DNA from: Eremomyces bilateralis CBS 781.70
Taxonomy: Eukaryota; Ascomycota; Dothideomycetes; Eremomycetales; Eremomycetaceae
Assembly (NCBI RefSeq): GCF_010015585.1
Contig: NW_022985099.1
Span: forward strand, 130,403 to 194,402
DNA length: 64,000 bases
Direction of reading: 5' to 3'
Positions 47,430 through 57,758 of this stretch are shown here, piece by piece. Made by a program: the position numbers and the translations under genes. Position 1 is the stretch's first letter, and each line of letters opens with the position of its first letter. Below the pieces are notes generated by a model. That model was not told where the DNA came from, made no database searches, and saw only the letters and a program-made list of their open reading frames with translations.

Positions 47430-47728
47430 TAGCTCTGATGTTGCAGTGCTGCGTGGCTATGTTTAGCGGTGGAACATGTGCTTTCCTGTCTTCGTCTTTA
47501 GCGATGCATAGCGACGGCGTTTTATGTGTGGTCATTTTACGGGTCTATCATTATGGACACAGAGAGGAGGTTTAGCGTTATTAGCGTGAAGGCAAAGAGG
47601 CGTGTTTAAGATACCATGTCTCATCCGAATTCCTACCATCAATACAAGAAATCCACGAGGATGTGCTCCAGCTCCTCTAAAGCGTTGATTGCCAAGAGAT
47701 ATTCCTTCCTAGATGACATGTAACTCGT

Positions 47729-49522
47729 TCAATTCAAGAACGAGACCAAAGCACTAAGCATTTCCGCCGTAGCAACCTCTTCTGCCTCGTCAGGCGTCCC
47801 TATCTCTTTTAACTGTTCCTGTAAAACCGCTTTGGCATTCGACAGCGCCTGGTCCGTCTCGTCCAACACAGACATGATCTTTCTCTTCGCACCAGCATCC
47901 TCAGCCACGAGCCAAGCTAGAATGGCATCCACCAACCTCAGAGAATGTAGCCCGCTCTCCAGCCGTCTCGCCAACCACTCCTCCTCCCGCACTTCAATCT
48001 CACCCTCATCTCCCCGCCGCTTCAGATTCGTCTTCTCTTCCGTGATAGCCGCATCGACACCTCTGAGCCGTGCCTCCAGCTCCCTCCGAACGACACCCAA
48101 CCTCCCAATCTTCTCATAGTCCCTCTCCACGAACTTCGCCAGCGTGCGTATGCGGCCGGCGCTGTCCGCGGGGAGCAATCGCAGCAACGCGGATAGGATT
48201 CCGAGCAGATGCTCCGTGGTTGACGCGTCTTGCTTCTTCATGAACAGCTTGAACAAGATGCCCAGTCCCTGCGCCTCGACGAAGTGCTCGGCCAGTGCGC
48301 CAGACTCGGGAGAGGACCCCGCAAGGCCGTGATCCAGCGTCCGCAGTGCACGTGGTTTGCTGAGACTGGACGACCGGAGCATGATAAGGAGCAGCTCGAT
48401 GCCCTCGGCGGCCTGGAAGGCGGCTTTATTGGCGGGTGTGAGGAGGGCGAGGACGAGCGCGTCGAACAGATCCTCGAAATATTCGGACGCGGTGCTGCCG
48501 GGGGACGGGTCGGATTTGCGGTACATGGCGAGGCAGTTCAGGAGGGTGTCGATGCCGTTCGGGGAGACAGAGGCGAGCGAGGACCGTGTGGAGGGCGACG
48601 ACGAGAGGAGGATGGAGAGGATTTCCGCGGCGTATTGCTTGTTTTGGGAGACTGCCTTCTCAGTCCGCTGGAGGCGACTCAGGAGCCACGGGAGGAGCGA
48701 GGTGGGTCCGGTGGACGATAACTCCGCAGCGACGGACGAACGCGAGGAGAGGATCTCGACTGCGGAGAGGGAATGGTAGACGCCATTGCGGTCCTCTTCG
48801 GTCGCAGATTCGTCGAAACGACTGAAGTTGGCGGTTAGGAGGGAGATTATATCGGCTTCGAGGGCGGCATCAACCAGAGCGTCCCACTGCTCCGGCTCAG
48901 CTTCGACGTCCTCATCGAGGAGTTCACCAATGGTCTGGATGGCTCGAATGGCAATGTCCGTGTTTTCGTGCGCGAGCAAGGACACCAAAGATGCTACACA
49001 GCCCAGCTTTGCAAATTCCGGGTAGAGGTCGGTATGTTCAGCCAGGATCGACAGGTTCCGGACCTCATCGTCCAGATCTGCCTCAGACTGTAGGAACTTC
49101 GTCGGGTCCTCTTCATACTTCGCTCGCAGTTCCGCGTTCTTCGATATCTTCTTCTCAAAATTCAACGCCAGTCGCCGTATCCATGCGCTGTCGTATTTCT
49201 CCTGCACATATTCCTCCTGACCGTCCGCGATGTCGAGGTAATCCATGGCTGCCGCTGTCGCCTTGTCCATGCCACCGCCGAAGAATCGTCCTTCCTCATC
49301 CGGATCCTCACCATCGTCGGGGGGCATCTCGGGACCGGCTTCCGCGTCGTCATCGTAATTGTTCTCGTCGGCCTCTTCGACGCTGGCGTGCGTTTTCCCT
49401 TTTGCGTCCCCATTTGCGGAGAGCTTCGCGGACTTGTAGAAGTGTGAGGGATCGTGATTGAGCTCGATCTTACGCTTGCTACCGATACCAGCGCCTTTGA
49501 ATAGCTCGTCGATGCTCGTCAT
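47729..49522 (-). CDS. CTNNBL1: Beta-catenin-like protein 1 (CTNNBL1), armadillo-repeat splicing factor, 597 residues
   Basis: Intronless. The N-terminus is acidic and disordered with a basic patch (SKRKIELNHDP). The conserved CTNNBL1 domain then opens with a MDYLDIADGQEEYVQEKYDSAW-like stretch and NFEKKISKNAELRAKYEEDPTKFLQSEADLDDEVRNLSILAEH. HEAT/armadillo helices continue to the C-terminus: EFAKLGCVASLVSLLAHENTDIAIRAIQTIGELLDED, LSAVEILSSRSSV and RALRTLDHGLAGSSPESGALAEHFVEAQGLG. In animals the protein joins the Prp19/CDC5L complex of the spliceosome; fission yeast and filamentous fungi keep it while budding yeast lacks it. Length fits the family (about 560-600). It ends 299 bases from the convergent EXO1 stop. 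Confidence 0.92.
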   Translation of the reverse strand: MTSIDELFKGAGIGSKRKIELNHDPSHFYKSAKLSANGDAKGKTHASVEEADENNYDDDAEAGPEMPPDDGEDPDEEGRFFGGGMDKATAAAMDYLDIADGQEEYVQEKYDSAWIRRLALNFEKKISKNAELRAKYEEDPTKFLQSEADLDDEVRNLSILAEHTDLYPEFAKLGCVASLVSLLAHENTDIAIRAIQTIGELLDEDVEAEPEQWDALVDAALEADIISLLTANFSRFDESATEEDRNGVYHSLSAVEILSSRSSVAAELSSTGPTSLLPWLLSRLQRTEKAVSQNKQYAAEILSILLSSSPSTRSSLASVSPNGIDTLLNCLAMYRKSDPSPGSTASEYFEDLFDALVLALLTPANKAAFQAAEGIELLLIMLRSSSLSKPRALRTLDHGLAGSSPESGALAEHFVEAQGLGILFKLFMKKQDASTTEHLLGILSALLRLLPADSAGRIRTLAKFVERDYEKIGRLGVVRRELEARLRGVDAAITEEKTNLKRRGDEGEIEVREEEWLARRLESGLHSLRLVDAILAWLVAEDAGAKRKIMSVLDETDQALSNAKAVLQEQLKEIGTPDEAEEVATAEMLSALVSFLN

Positions 49523-50124
49523 TTTCTCCGGCCGTTCTGGAGGTGTATGGCATTGGAATTGTCATATGTTGCGTCCTGAGGTGAGCTGGCACGGCTGGTG
49601 ATGTTGATGTTGAAAGTTGGATCCTTCATTCGTGGTTCGCTCCGTCCGCCGTGCAGATTCTCACCAAAAGTCGCCTTCTCTACGCTGTCGCGAGTGTATG
49701 TAAGCAGGGAAAATATAGCTAACTTAACTTAGCTTTAAAACTGTACGGACAAAAATATATCCTCTTGCCCGCCCTGCGCAAATATCTTTTGCATGTATGT
49801 ATCTAACACTTGATTGTCTGATGACTGAGTTGTATACAGACAGTTGCTTCATCAGCAAATGTGTTCACAATACCGGTGAGAGAGATTCATACGCCCGTCA
49901 GGCCTCTCTGCGAGGCCCATGTGGGGAGTTCACAGTACCGGTACCTACTGTACTGATACCTATTGTATTATATTACATGCAGGTGTTCATGCGCCTGCTC
50001 GAATGGCCTGAATCCAGTCCGGTTCATACCAGTATCTTTGAGTCTATCTTCATCCTTCAGGTCCGAGTTGATACAACCGCTCGTCCAATCCCAGCTAAGT
50101 GTGTCCAATACACATTGCACTCCT
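49523..50124. other. Intergenic between CTNNBL1 promoter and LAD 3' end
   Basis: Both flanking genes are on the minus strand. It contains short degenerate repeats of GTACC/TACTG around 49935-49965 (including GGTACC). No gene seen; the 49797-50147 frame is unrecognised. Confidence 0.4.
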
Positions 50125-51279
50125 TTAATCCAAGTTCTGTATCATGACCTTGATCGCACCACTCTTCACGTCACTCGCCGTATGAAATGCCTTCTCGGCC
50201 TCTTCCAGCTTGAATCGATGCGTTACCAGCATCTTTAGGTCAATGACGCCGTTCTCCAGCAACCGGATTGCCGTCGGCCATGTGTTGGCATAGCGATATT
50301 GAAATTGTAAGTCCACCTCCCGCGTGCTGCACCGCATGAAGGGCATCGTCATCTCGCTTTTGCCGACCCCGATGACGAAGACTTTACCTCCGAATTTGAC
50401 CGCCTGGATGGCGCCCGCGACCGAGCTCTCGACGCCGGTACACTCCATGGCCAGCGCGATTTCCTGGCCGCCCGCCAACTGCTTCACTCGACCAGCGAAG
50501 TCCTCGGGTGTCTCTCCCCTCTTAACCAGCAACGTGCGCACTCCCGGAACCGCCTTTTGTGCAAACTCTAGTCGGCTCTCATCGATATCGGTGATCAGCA
50601 CCGGCGCTGCTCCTGCTGCCTTGACGCATGCCGCCGTGACCAACCCAATCGGCCCAGCTCCGCAAACCAGGACCACATCGCCCAAAGCAACTCCAGCCCG
50701 CTTCACTCCCGCTACCGCAACGCTCAGCGGCTCCAACAGTGCGCCGTCCTCCCAGTCCAGACTCTCCGGCAGCTTGTGACACCATTGTGCCGGGTGATTG
50801 ACGTACCGCCGCAGCAGGCCCGGAACCGGCGGTGTTGAGAGGAACTCCACGTTCTCGCACCCGTTATACCGTCCGGTCAAGCAGGGCTCACAGTTGAAGC
50901 AGGGAATGTTGGGCTCGATTGCAACTCGATCGCCGGGTTTCAGGTTCGTGACGGAAGGGTGCACGGCGAGGATCTCGCCGGCGGATTCGTGCCCAAGGAT
51001 GTGTTTGTCGGTGACGATCATGGGTCCAATGCAGCCGGCATGCCAGAAGTGGATATCGGACCTGTTTTATGGTACTTGGTTAGTTACCTCTGGACGTTGC
51101 AACGGAGACTGTGCCAACGTCTGCACTCCTTACCCGCATATTCCAGTGCTCTTCACTGCGATTGTTACTTCACCAGGTTTCAATGAATCGCCTTGCTGCA
51201 GACTCTCAACGCTGGGTTCGGCACTGTCGATCCATAGCCTATGTTCCGGATCGGTGAAGACCCCGATATTTGGCTTCAT
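50125..51279 (-). CDS. ladA: L-arabinitol 4-dehydrogenase (zinc-dependent MDR), 360 residues
   Basis: Exon 1 51134-51279, intron 51062-51133 (GTAAGG...AACAG), exon 2 50125-51061. A medium-chain zinc alcohol dehydrogenase. The catalytic zinc ligands lie in [12 protein letters not shown] (Cys) and LGHESAGE (His, Glu); the structural zinc cysteines are in [16 protein letters not shown]. The NAD-binding [12 protein letters not shown] is followed by LITDIDESR, the Asp marking NAD over NADP. The segments [26 protein letters not shown]-like MECTGVESS and [15 protein letters not shown] match fungal L-arabinitol dehydrogenases as I know them. LAD oxidises L-arabinitol to L-xylulose in L-arabinose catabolism, in the cytosol, and is normally under XlnR/AraR and CreA control. 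A sorbitol or xylitol dehydrogenase role remains possible. The start ATG directly begins [13 protein letters not shown]. Confidence 0.9.
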
Positions 51280-52180
51280 TGTGCAAATAGGGTTGCGGTG
51301 CGTGATCTGTTAGTGGTGGGGGTGGTGGTGTCGAAGTCGGGGGAAACGCGGGGCACTGAGAGACTGATATACAACTAGACGGCGAAACAAGGACGTACAA
51401 GGCAACTGTCGGGTATCTATTCGAGGAAATCGCAATTGTCACACTCTATTCCAGAAGAAACAGCAGAACACCAAGGAGCAGAGTACTTTCAAGGCGGAAA
51501 TCCTAGGGAGCAACGTGGATTTAAAAGGACGCGAACCGAGACGGATTTCAATATCTTCATTCGTGCGACTTTCTGTCCATAAGTTTTGAGTGGGGAGTCT
51601 CAGGGTTCGGCATGACGATCTGCGAAATGCGCCACCGGGATATTTCTAGAGTCGATGGACATGGCAAAGGGGTGGTGGGGAGCGCAATAATTAGCCTAAA
51701 TCGCGATCTTTAGTTGCAGTGAACTGTGGAGGATATTCCGTAGACGAGCGTAGATTCTCCACCTAAGGGAATAATCTAGAACTCTGGGGAGCGAAACGTT
51801 AAAGGACCTGTGACCTGGACTGGGGCTACACAGTACAGGGGCTAGCTGCAGTCTGCACCAAAAGGCCTCCAATGAGTGCTGCTATGTATCATGTATCAAC
51901 CCGCAAGTAGGTTCTCATATCGCGTCCGGAACAATCATCCGAGCCTATAACTTAGTTAGATATAAGATAGTGGTTGGGCACTTCCAACGTTTCATGGCAA
52001 TCTGAGCTGGATAACTGTATATCAATATCCTGAAGTCAATGTACAGCAATGATCCACATAGAAACACTAGCTTCGACGCCCTATCCCCTCCAAAAGGCAA
52101 AAACGCCATTGGTATCAATCATTTATTTGCAATAGCAAACCATCCCAAACCCCAAACCCCACAACCCCATCACCCGTCCA
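51280..52180. other. LAD upstream region
   Basis: The 900 bases between the LAD start and the ankyrin gene's stop; both are on the minus strand, so this is the LAD promoter plus the ankyrin 3' flank. No gene. The 52039-52284 frame runs antisense into the ankyrin coding end. I did not find a convincing XlnR (GGCTAAA/GGCTAGA-like) cluster by eye. Confidence 0.4.
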
Positions 52181-55100
52181 TCATCCCATTTCATAAAGCT
52201 GACTTCCTCTCGTATCCGCCCCTGAAATCTGTCCCATTATATACCTGTATTCATATAACACCCGCCTGCACGGTTCGCACGTAAGGTCCGGCCTCGTGTA
52301 TCCCTTCTTCGCACACTCCGCACATGCCACGATATCCCCCGTCGCAAAATCCATCTCCCGCAGCGCCGCGATTTGTCCCGCCGTTTCCTCTCGTGGCGGC
52401 ATCGCTGCCGGCGGCACAGGGAGCTCGGAGCCTGGTGGTGAATCGTACGGAGCATCTCCGTAAGGGTCGGAGGTGGTAGGAGGTAGGAGACTGGTCAACG
52501 GTTCGTAACCGGTCGGTGGTGGATGGCGTGCGGACTCGTACGGGAATGGCTGGAAATTCGGGGAAGGGTCGGTGCTGGCCTGATCGTACGGGGACGGTAT
52601 GTACGTCGAAATCGGTCGCCGACCTGATTCCACGCTACTGGCGTTACGCGAGGCGGGCCCTGGCATATCCGTGACAGTCGACAGGGAACTGACGTGAGAT
52701 CCCAATCTTTCCGCGGGTTCGTTTTGCTGTGTAGGGACAGCCAAACCGTTGAGGCCAGATGTGCTCTTGTTTTTGTTATGCGCAAATCGGAAACGTGAAA
52801 CTAGCGTACTCATTCCACGAGAGAGACCCACAGGCGGCGGATCGGTCACCGGAGGACGCAGAAATATGGGATTCGGTAGCGGCGGGGGAGGACGGGTGGG
52901 CGACATGGGAGGAGGGGTTTCCCGATCGTTGTCTTTCTCGGACGCTGCGACGGCAGGGTCGGTACTGCCATCGTCGTCTTTCTCGAAGACCCCGGCCAAC
53001 TGGGCCGGAGCCACGGTTGGATACGATTGCTCCGACCTTGCGTTCTCTTTCGCTTCCGCGGCGAGGAGTAACCGTAGAACCTCGCCCTTCTTCTCCTCAT
53101 CGATGTCCGGCGCAAACCCGATGCGGGTTGCGGTCATGTTGAAGCCCCAACCTCCACTTGGTAGGAGGCCTGATATACTGGCGCCGCTATCAAGGAGATC
53201 CTGTACGATCTCTGCGTGGCCGTAATGAGCGGCGTATCGTAACGGCTGCCAGTCCTGTTCGTCCCGTTGTAGGGCTGACGCCCCTCGCACGATCAATTCC
53301 TGGACAACTTCCAGATGACCGTATTTCGAAGCTAAACAGAGAGGCGAGTCTTCGTGACTTCTTCCACGGCCGCTGAAACGGGCCCGCATTGGGATACCCA
53401 TATTTAAGTAGTATCGCACTAGGTCGACGTGCCCGTGTGCCGCAGCGTGGCCAAGAGCTCGATCGCCCCCTCCATCACGCACCTCAGTATCGGCTCCTCG
53501 TTGGAGCAGAAGGTTGATGATATTGATAGCGCCGTTCTGTGAGGCGATATGCAATGGCCTTTTCTTAGTGGTGGTCTCCACTTCAACATTGGCGCCAGCC
53601 CCTAATATCCGGCTAACGACATTCTCGTCCGGGTCCTGACACGCATAATGCAGCGGTCGTAGTCCAGCGGAACACTGGGCCTCGATCCCAGCACCGTTAA
53701 GCAGCAAGAGGTCAACCGTGGCAAACTTGCCATCAGAAGGACTGATTACTGCTAGATGTAAAGCCGTCCGATTGTCAGATGTTCGCGCATCTATCGAGGC
53801 CTTTTTCGCCAGTAGCAACCTCACCACTTCGTAGTGCCCGTTAAACGCGGCCCAGTGTAGGGGCGTCATGTCCGCATGGCTACGATGCTTCAGACTTGCC
53901 TTCTTCCGCAAGAGTAGCTTGACGATTCGGTCAGATCCATTAGCACAGGCGCAAGACAGTGGTGACATTGAATCATGCCCAGGGCTTTCAAGATGGCTGT
54001 CGGCTCTTTTAGATAGAAGAGCCTCCACCACAGCCTCATGTCTCTCATGGGTTCCGGTACAAGCGTAGTGTATCGGAGCCATTAGATTCGCGTCTCTTCC
54101 CTCATAATCCGCACCGCAACTGAGTAACAGTCGAACGATTTCGTCTTCCCCGTTCTGAGCAGCCGAATGGAGGGCCGTCATATGGTTCGCATCTCGGGCA
54201 TTGATGCCCGCACGATGCTGTAGTAGTAGCTTGATAACAGCCAGATGGCCGTAATCGCATGCGAGCCGGAGGGATGTACGTTTCTCAGGACCCTGGGCGT
54301 CGATTTCAACTTCTTCCATTAGTAGCAACTCTACGACACGGTAGTGTCCTCTCATGGACGCTAAATGAAGAGGTGTCATATCATCCACGTCACGAATATC
54401 CGTTCGAGCTGGCTGGCGTGCTTGAATGAGGTAGCGAACGACATCATCATTACCGCAATGAGCGGCAACAGCAAGGGCCGTCCGACCCGACGCATAGTGC
54501 CGTTCTTCGATATTCGCACCATGCTCGAGCAACTCTTCGATCTCACGAACCGATCCGCTCTGGGCGGCTCGGACGATTAAGGGGGCATTCAGCCCATCCG
54601 GCCCGCTGAAGTCAACGCTTGTTCTCAGATCAGTCTCAGAACCCGCCCGCCGACGACCGCGTCGGCTCGTTTCTTTGGGACTGAGAAGGTCTTCGGACTC
54701 GCTGAGTTTGTTCTTACTTCTCTTAAAGGGGTTGATGGACGACCATTTAGACGCAGTGTCCGGGGTCACCGCTCTCGGGCTGCCTTGAGATACCCGTGGA
54801 ACAGCGGAGTCGGAAGCGGATGAAACGTGAATGATGGGGCGGTTCCAAGTCCTCGAATGATGAATGGGCTCAGAGCTCATTGAATGCTGGTATGGTCGTG
54901 GCTTTGGCCTCTGCCTCAATGCCGATGAACCTAACGGTGAGAGTAGATCGCGACCCATCGTCGACTCTGTATCCGTTGGGCTCCGTACCGATCCCATGCC
55001 CGAATCGTTACGGTCTCGTTCTACAGCTTTGTTTCGCGGGAGAGAATTGTTGAGCTTATGCTCTCTCACCTCGTTTAACGCCGCCACATTCTCGGTCGTC

Positions 55101-55829
55101 AATTTCGGTATGGCTCGCTCATCTGGTCGTGTGCTGCGACGGTAGATCGCAGAGGTCCGCATCTCGCTGTCAAGCGAAAAGATTGTGCTCGAAATCACCG
55201 ACGTTCGCCTGCTGGCTATGCTTGAAGTTGTGTTCGATCGTGCAGGCCTCGTGGAACGGCCTCTAATCGTGGATGTGTCGTCCGCAACGCTGCGTACTAT
55301 CTCTTGGTTCCGTGGTTGGTGTAGGATCGACTGCCGTTCAATGCGACTCGAACTACGATGATCAACATTTTCTCATCATCTTAAGTGCGTCAAATCGTCC
55401 ATACCACTGAGAAGCTTGAACCAAGGTGTGTAATAATGCCATTGAATCATGGAGAACGCTCTTGTGACTTTTCATACTCTCCTCATCCCAACCCTCGTCC
55501 TCTCCACCGTCCGTATCTACTTCGAGCAGCCTGTCCACCTCCGTTTGTAAATCACGAAGTACTTCTTCAACATTGTCTCTTGCGATTTCGAATTGATTCT
55601 GGAAATCCTCATCGCATGATTCGGCCGCCTGCTTGTTGTTCTGCGCCCATCTCCGAAGGTTGCTCAACGACGCCTTCACGAGTTGAAGTTCGTCCACCAC
55701 TGCATGTGCTGTCCCGTCGGCAGCGGCGTATTTCCCACGCAACCGTCGAAGACCATTGATGGCTTTCGTGACATTAGTTATGAGCGGCCCGCTCGCAGCG
55801 ATTGCGTCACTAAAAGATCCATGATCCAT
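52181..55829 (-). CDS. Ankyrin-repeat protein with N-terminal fungal helical domain, about 1198 residues
   Basis: Exon 1 starts at 55829; exon 2 ends at 52181. My preferred intron is 55353-55404 (GTATGG...CGTAG), which joins the two open frames. An alternative 70-nt intron starting slightly later (GTTGAT donor) also keeps the frame, so the junction is uncertain. Residues 1-140 form a helical domain (FSDAIAASGPLITNVTKAINGLRRLR) like the N-termini of fungal STAND/NLR-related proteins. A basic Ser-rich linker follows, then 14 ankyrin repeats (TPLHLAS, TALHSAA, TPLHWAA, RPLHYAC and others). After them come a Pro-rich segment and a C-terminal CAEC, 11 residues, CEPC motif, a likely zinc site. No NACHT or kinase domain is present. 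The function is unknown; the repeats suggest a protein-binding scaffold. Confidence 0.82.
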
Positions 55830-56779
55830 TGCGATCGTATTCGCTTCGTGAATCCGATTGGGGCAGCATGCACATCATTGGAACAAGTTCGGACTTCAGG
55901 AAACGATGGAAAGACGTAAATAATTGAGACTTATGATAGAATATCCGTATGGAACGGGACACGCGATCGCATCGCCAATTCGGAACAAATCACAATGTCA
56001 AAAGGAGGCAAAAGGTTGATCTTGGAGACGAAGGCACATGGCTGAAACTCGCAATCCTCCTTTCCGTCCCCTCACTCTTCCGACCTCTGCCAGACTTGCC
56101 GGGGTCTTGCAGGTCCAGAACCAATGCATGCATCGCCCAAAGCAGAATAGCCTATGAATGAGGCTGAGTGCATGAAGGAAGTAATACTGTACAGCCGTGC
56201 TCATCGGCTGCGAGGTGCGAGTTGCGATAGGCCCAGCATTTGGAGGTTTTGGTGGGATGGTTTCAGGTCTCTCCTGATTCCACGCGATATTAGGAAGAGC
56301 AGAGGGCAGCGGGAGCCCCACGAAGGACCGGTCCATCGGTTCCATGCATCCATTACATCGTGCCCTTCTCGGCGGGTTTACTACACAACTCTGGGTTGCC
56401 ATGTTGTCACATAAGTAGGTACATATGTACAGAGTAGTAACGTATTGCCCGTGCTATCATCATCTGTGTTTGGAACTCACATAATTAGCCCCCAACCATC
56501 TGGTAAGTTAACTCCGTCGTGTGGAGAAGGATCGAATGACCACATGCAGTGCTACCATTTCCTTGACTCATTTCCTTGACTCACCTAAACCTCGAAGCTC
56601 TATCCCTATTTCTTTTGCCCCGCTCCCTTCGTCAGGGCCTGAGGGGTTGTACTTGGTCGTCGTTCGTACAGCCGCCGCCCGAATGTCTCACATCTCGTTC
56701 TGCTGCCGTTCTCCTATTCTATTAGACCGACCTCACCCGTACAACTTGGATTCATTCTTTCCTGTACATCGAAGTCAAT
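55830..56779. promoter_or_regulatory. Bidirectional promoter region, ankyrin protein / Nudix hydrolase
   Basis: The 950 bases between two divergent start codons. Plus-strand CT-rich stretches at 56570-56640 and 56690-56770 suit the Nudix core promoter. A minus-strand frame at 55998-56402 (134 residues, Cys/Pro-rich) is unrecognised and not called. Confidence 0.45.
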
Positions 56780-57430
56780 ATGGCGGCCTCACGGCACATC
56801 TTTCGAGACTATCCCAACCCGACCTTCCTTGAATCGGCTGGTGGAGTCGTCTTTGATCCTACCCGTACCAAGATCATCATCCTGTACGCCATTGAACAGT
56901 CCGAGTTCGTTCTGCCGAAGGGTCGACGAGACATTCACGAGAGTCGCGCGGCGGCGGCGATGCGAGAGGTGTATGAAGAGACGGGACTCCAGGCCGAGAT
57001 CCTTCCGACCTGCATGGAAACACGTGCGACCCCAAGTCTCGCCATGTTCAAGGCTAACAACCAGCTGGTGGACGACCACGACCCCAGAACGGTGGCAGAT
57101 GTGCCGAACATCCCGAGAAGGGTTGAGCAGTGCAAAGAGCCGTTTTGGTTGTGCGTCAGGGGGCCCAACGGGATGGGGCTTAAGCTCATCTGGTGGTATA
57201 CCTGCATTGTCAAAGACCATCGCTGGGGAAGCTTTACGGTCGATCGGGATGGGAAAATGTATGAGACGGGGAGTGAATACAAGTATGAGGTCTTTATGCT
57301 TGATATCGACAAAGCTATCGAAACTTTGACCTTCCAAGGGGATCGAGACGTGGTTAGAAAAGCGGTCGAGATCATGGACGGGAATGGTTCGGAAGGGCCC
57401 GAGGACAAGATATCCATGGCGTGCCTGTAA
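56780..57430 (+). CDS. Nudix hydrolase, diphosphoinositol polyphosphate phosphohydrolase type, 216 residues
   Basis: Intronless. The Nudix box GX5EX7REVXEETGL is complete at residues 48-70 (GRRDIHESRAAAAMREVYEETGL in two halves), giving the metal-binding glutamates. It is preceded by SAGGVVFDP and FVLPKG, as in the DIPP/Aps1/Ddp1 group. These enzymes remove phosphate from diphosphoinositol polyphosphates and diadenosine polyphosphates, tuning phosphate and stress signalling. Fungal members of this size have an insertion before the WWYTCIV strand, as here (about residues 95-140, rich in D, P and R). Its presence in the same window as a PHO91-type transporter, whose SPX domain would bind inositol pyrophosphates, is probably coincidental at 55 kb distance. 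The start is the first ATG, close to the conserved domain. Confidence 0.88.
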   Translation: MAASRHIFRDYPNPTFLESAGGVVFDPTRTKIIILYAIEQSEFVLPKGRRDIHESRAAAAMREVYEETGLQAEILPTCMETRATPSLAMFKANNQLVDDHDPRTVADVPNIPRRVEQCKEPFWLCVRGPNGMGLKLIWWYTCIVKDHRWGSFTVDRDGKMYETGSEYKYEVFMLDIDKAIETLTFQGDRDVVRKAVEIMDGNGSEGPEDKISMACL

Positions 57431-57758
57431 GATCACTGTTTCGCATCGTTGCATGTAATACCATTATCAGTCCGATTGGCAGCATTAGCGGTAGAGTAAA
57501 GTTTTCAACCTTAGATAATCATCCGTATTGACGAAAAGCCTGATACGAAGGAGGAAGAAGAGGGTAGAGAACGGTTCTGAAGTTGCTACCAAGCTTGTTC
57601 ACTGCTAGTAAACAATATTAGAATCTCTTCCCAGTCCAGTATCCAACGAGCCTGTAAATACTCCACATATTTCGCCAGTCAACACCCCAAACGCCATGAC
57701 ACCCATTATCCATAAACTTTTCAACTTCCGCCGTCCTGGCTCGCTTCCACCGTAGCGC

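Noticed and set aside
48230-48779. Plus-strand frames of 140-163 codons over CTNNBL1
   Set aside because: Antisense shadows in a GC-biased coding region; Gly/Arg-rich with no family features.
52181-55198. Ankyrin protein starting at 55198 as a stand-alone gene
   Set aside because: The codon there is GTG, and the frame is open further upstream and can be spliced to a conserved N-terminal exon, so this is not the true start.
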